Virus record (IMG/VR): IMGVR_UViG_3300008259_002692
Location: 1-41,505 of that record
Length of the DNA: 41,505 nt
Reading direction: 5' to 3' (one strand)
From: a virus
Shown piece after piece: positions 40,355 to 41,505 of this stretch; position 1 is the stretch's first letter; each line of letters begins with the position of its first letter. The translations under genes and the position numbers were made by a program. The notes beneath the pieces are model-generated. The model was given only the letters and a program-made list of their open reading frames with translations, made no database searches and was not told the DNA's origin.

Positions 40355-40519
40355 ATGCGAAGAACCACTATCACTGTCAAACTGCCCAAAATAAAGCGCC
40401 GTGCCACGGAACTTTATTCAGCAGATACCCCTTTTCGAGGTAGGGTTGAGCGTAACCGTATGGCTTACAAGCGAAAACCCAAGACTCAAAAAGAGGTTGA
40501 CAAGGATCTGGATCTCTAG
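40355..40519 (+). CDS. Small basic protein, 54 aa
   Basis: ATG to TAG, 54 residues, starting MRRTTITVKLPKIKRRATEL. It is about one-third Lys/Arg, with no hydrophobic core segment, and resembles small phage nucleic-acid or host-takeover proteins. It sits exactly between two promoters: its own, with a near-leaderless start, and one whose -35 and spacer lie within its last codons. The consistent promoter-start geometry is the main reason to accept it. Function unknown. Confidence 0.6.
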   Translation: MRRTTITVKLPKIKRRATELYSADTPFRGRVERNRMAYKRKPKTQKEVDKDLDL

Positions 40520-40525
40520 TATAGT
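40497..40525 (+). promoter_or_regulatory. Sigma70-type promoter for the 40582 gene
   Basis: TTGACA (40497-40502), 17-base spacer and TATAGT (40520-40525), overlapping the end of the small upstream gene. Predicted +1 is 40532, with a 50-base leader that begins in a hairpin and carries AGGAG. Confidence 0.75.
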
Positions 40526-40532
40526 AGACATT

Positions 40533-40553
40533 GTAGCGGAATGGTTCTGCTAC
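40533..40553 (+). promoter_or_regulatory. 5'-terminal leader hairpin
   Basis: GTAGCGG pairs with CTGCTAC (one G-T wobble) around the loop AATGGTT, directly at the predicted 5' end. Probably an mRNA-stabilising hairpin, comparable to the one at 27326-27343. Confidence 0.5.
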
Positions 40554-40581
40554 ATTTTACACACTCACAGGAGTTTACATT

Positions 40582-40860
40582 ATGTCCAAGCCCGTTTCTG
40601 CTAAGTCCATCGAAGCCGCTGTTGAGGCTGTTGCCGCTGGCGAGACCTTTGCCTTTGTCGGCTATGCCGTAGACAAGAAGGGTCGTGGCGCTCTGCGTTA
40701 TACCAACGACAAGCGTCGAACCCGCACTCTTGTTCGCGCAGGTTGCACTGACGTCAAGTTTGTGGAACTGCCCAAGCCTATGACTAAGGCTGAGATTGAC
40801 GCATCTGAGTTTGTTGCTCAGGTCCAGCCTGCTGGCGCTAAGGAAGCCACAGCCTCTTAA
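40582..40860 (+). CDS. Hypothetical protein, 92 aa, strong early-type promoter
   Basis: An Ala/Lys-rich protein: SAKSIEAAVEAVAAGETFAFVGYAVDKKGRG is a helix then strand, RRTRTLVRAGC and VKFVELPKPMTKAEIDASEF follow. The gene uses frequent, G/C-ending codons and has a consensus promoter, a hairpin leader and AGGAG, all signs of high early expression. It precedes the MoxR gene. Function unknown; a DNA-mimic or DNA-binding role is a guess. Confidence 0.7.
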   Translation: MSKPVSAKSIEAAVEAVAAGETFAFVGYAVDKKGRGALRYTNDKRRTRTLVRAGCTDVKFVELPKPMTKAEIDASEFVAQVQPAGAKEATAS

Positions 40861-40873
40861 TTGTAGCAGGAGC

Positions 40874-40897
40874 GGGTAGAGGTTGACACTTCTACCC
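40874..40897 (+). repeat. Seven-base inverted repeat flanking a -35 box
   Basis: GGGTAGA (40874-40880) and TCTACCC (40891-40897) are perfectly complementary, and the ten bases between contain the TTGACA -35 box of the next promoter. It could be an operator, or a hairpin that ends the upstream mRNA; there is no T-run. Confidence 0.55.
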
Positions 40898-40911
40898 TGC
40901 CTTGCTATAAT
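40883..40911 (+). promoter_or_regulatory. Consensus sigma70 promoter for the MoxR gene
   Basis: Perfect TTGACA (40883-40888), 17-base spacer ending TGC (extended -10), perfect TATAAT (40906-40911). Predicted +1 near 40918 and a 26-base leader with GAAGGAG before ATG 40944. The strongest-looking promoter in the window. Confidence 0.9.
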
Positions 40912-40943
40912 ATAAACATCATCAACCCCCTGAAGGAGCCACC

Positions 40944-41505
40944 ATGGGAAATCGTAGTCAAGTTGAAACCCGCACCGTTAAGATCAGCGAGTGCAAGCCA
41001 ATTCTTCGCCGTGCCGTTGCAAAACGCCGCCCGGTATTTGTTTGGGGTCCTCCCGGTGTTGGCAAGTCCGACATGGTGAACCAGGTTGCCAGTGAGTTTC
41101 CTAACTCTACTGTAATTGACTTGCGTATGGCCCTTATGGATCCCACAGACATTAAAGGTGTGCCTTACTACAGTCAAGGCGACAATACCATGAAGTGGGC
41201 TACCCCTTCAGAATTGCCCAGCAAAGAATTTGCACAAGAACACGACATTGTGTTCCTGTTCTTGGACGAGTTGAACTCTGCTCCGCCGGCTGTTCAGGCC
41301 GCGGCCTATCAGTTGGTGCTCAACCGCAAAGTAGGCCAGTATACTCTGCCCAACAATGTAGTGATCATTGCCGCAGGTAACCGTATGGGCGATAAGGGTG
41401 TTACCTATCGTATGCCTAGCCCACTGGCTAACCGCTTCATGCACTTGGAAATCCGTGTGGACTTTGAAGACTGGGAGCACTGGGCTCTTGGCCATGAGAT
41501 CCATC
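40944..41505 (+). CDS. MoxR-type AAA+ ATPase (3'-partial)
   Basis: The frame runs off the window end; 187 codons are visible. PVFVWGPPGVGKSDMV holds Walker A (GPPGVGKS), VIDLRMALMDPTDIKG the following strand, VFLFLDELNSAPPAVQAAAYQL Walker B (LDEL) with the ELN-type helix-insertion of MoxR proteins, and VIIAAGNR sensor I. MoxR ATPases work as chaperones, usually with a von Willebrand A protein encoded next; that gene would be beyond the window. The ATG at 40944 has a strong ribosome site. Confidence 0.88.
   Translation, partial: MGNRSQVETRTVKISECKPILRRAVAKRRPVFVWGPPGVGKSDMVNQVASEFPNSTVIDLRMALMDPTDIKGVPYYSQGDNTMKWATPSELPSKEFAQEHDIVFLFLDELNSAPPAVQAAAYQLVLNRKVGQYTLPNNVVIIAAGNRMGDKGVTYRMPSPLANRFMHLEIRVDFEDWEHWALGHEIH

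Noticed and set aside
1-41505. tRNA genes, CRISPR arrays, insertion sequences, integrase and attachment sites
   Set aside because: None was seen by eye. Non-coding gaps are short and hold promoters or terminators; a tRNA scan would be needed to exclude unusual tRNAs.

Overview
The window is a compact block of a double-stranded DNA tailed-phage genome with T4-like traits. Evidence for a T4-like relative is a family B DNA polymerase of gp43 size followed by a gp45-like sliding clamp, an RNase H/5'-3' exonuclease, a DsbA-like small DNA-binding protein, promoter boxes of the T4 late type (NATAAATA) and a structural polyprotein with prohead-protease-like motifs. Genes overlap by 1-23 bases almost throughout (ATGA, TAATG, GTGA junctions). 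The host cannot be read from the sequence. The glycan, radical-SAM and purine-metabolism cargo resembles what I associate with marine T4-like phages, but that is an inference. No tRNA, CRISPR or insertion sequence was seen.

Layout. Positions 1-4806 hold late/virion genes: the 3' part of a punctuated polyprotein that carries a frameshift, a radical SAM enzyme, a GH19 endolysin and a putative structural protein, closed by a clear terminator. Positions 4822-13432 form a sugar/radical-SAM island: two related glycosyltransferase-like proteins, an SGNH hydrolase, a UDP-sugar dehydrogenase, a nucleotidyltransferase-cupin fusion, and the window's only minus-strand block (radical SAM, radical SAM, nitronate monooxygenase-like). 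Positions 13429-16366 carry dsbA, small membrane proteins, a MOSC protein and a chain of five tiny paralogues. Positions 16363-20467 are replication (gp43, gp45). Positions 20454-23600 carry a TGT/DpdA-like enzyme and a possible QueD-like protein. Positions 23593-26243 are a second sugar block (glycosyltransferase, GalE, cytidylyltransferase). Positions 26240-34541 are redox and nucleotide genes (glutaredoxin, FolE, phosphoribosyltransferase, ferredoxin fusion, 2OG-oxygenase-like, truncated UDP-sugar dehydrogenase, phosphoesterase, GMP reductase, MazG-like, a deletion-damaged QueE). Positions 34538-41505 hold small genes, a methyltransferase-like protein, the exonuclease, an exported protein, a fifth radical SAM protein, a strong-promoter region and the start of a MoxR ATPase.

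How it fits together. FolE, a QueD-like protein, QueE and a TGT/DpdA-like transglycosylase point to 7-deazaguanine modification of DNA or tRNA. GMP reductase, a purine-type phosphoribosyltransferase and a MazG-like enzyme would adjust the guanine nucleotide pool. QueC is not in the window and QueE is broken here. The sugar-nucleotide genes, transferases and radical SAM enzymes suggest that the phage makes or remodels a glycan or another small-molecule decoration. A ferredoxin fusion, a glutaredoxin and a DUF1289 Fe-S protein could support five radical SAM proteins.

Regulation is unusually legible. Seven sigma70-type promoters all have an exact 17-base spacer, three with the -35 box on the stop codon of the preceding gene. 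Six T4-late-type boxes are present. Several of these promoters put the predicted transcription start on, or within three bases of, an ATG, predicting leaderless mRNAs. The two least expected items are the polyprotein cut up by VAEG-type sites and the seven-member family of tiny proteins with a WLxxN helix and an FxLxW-like tail.
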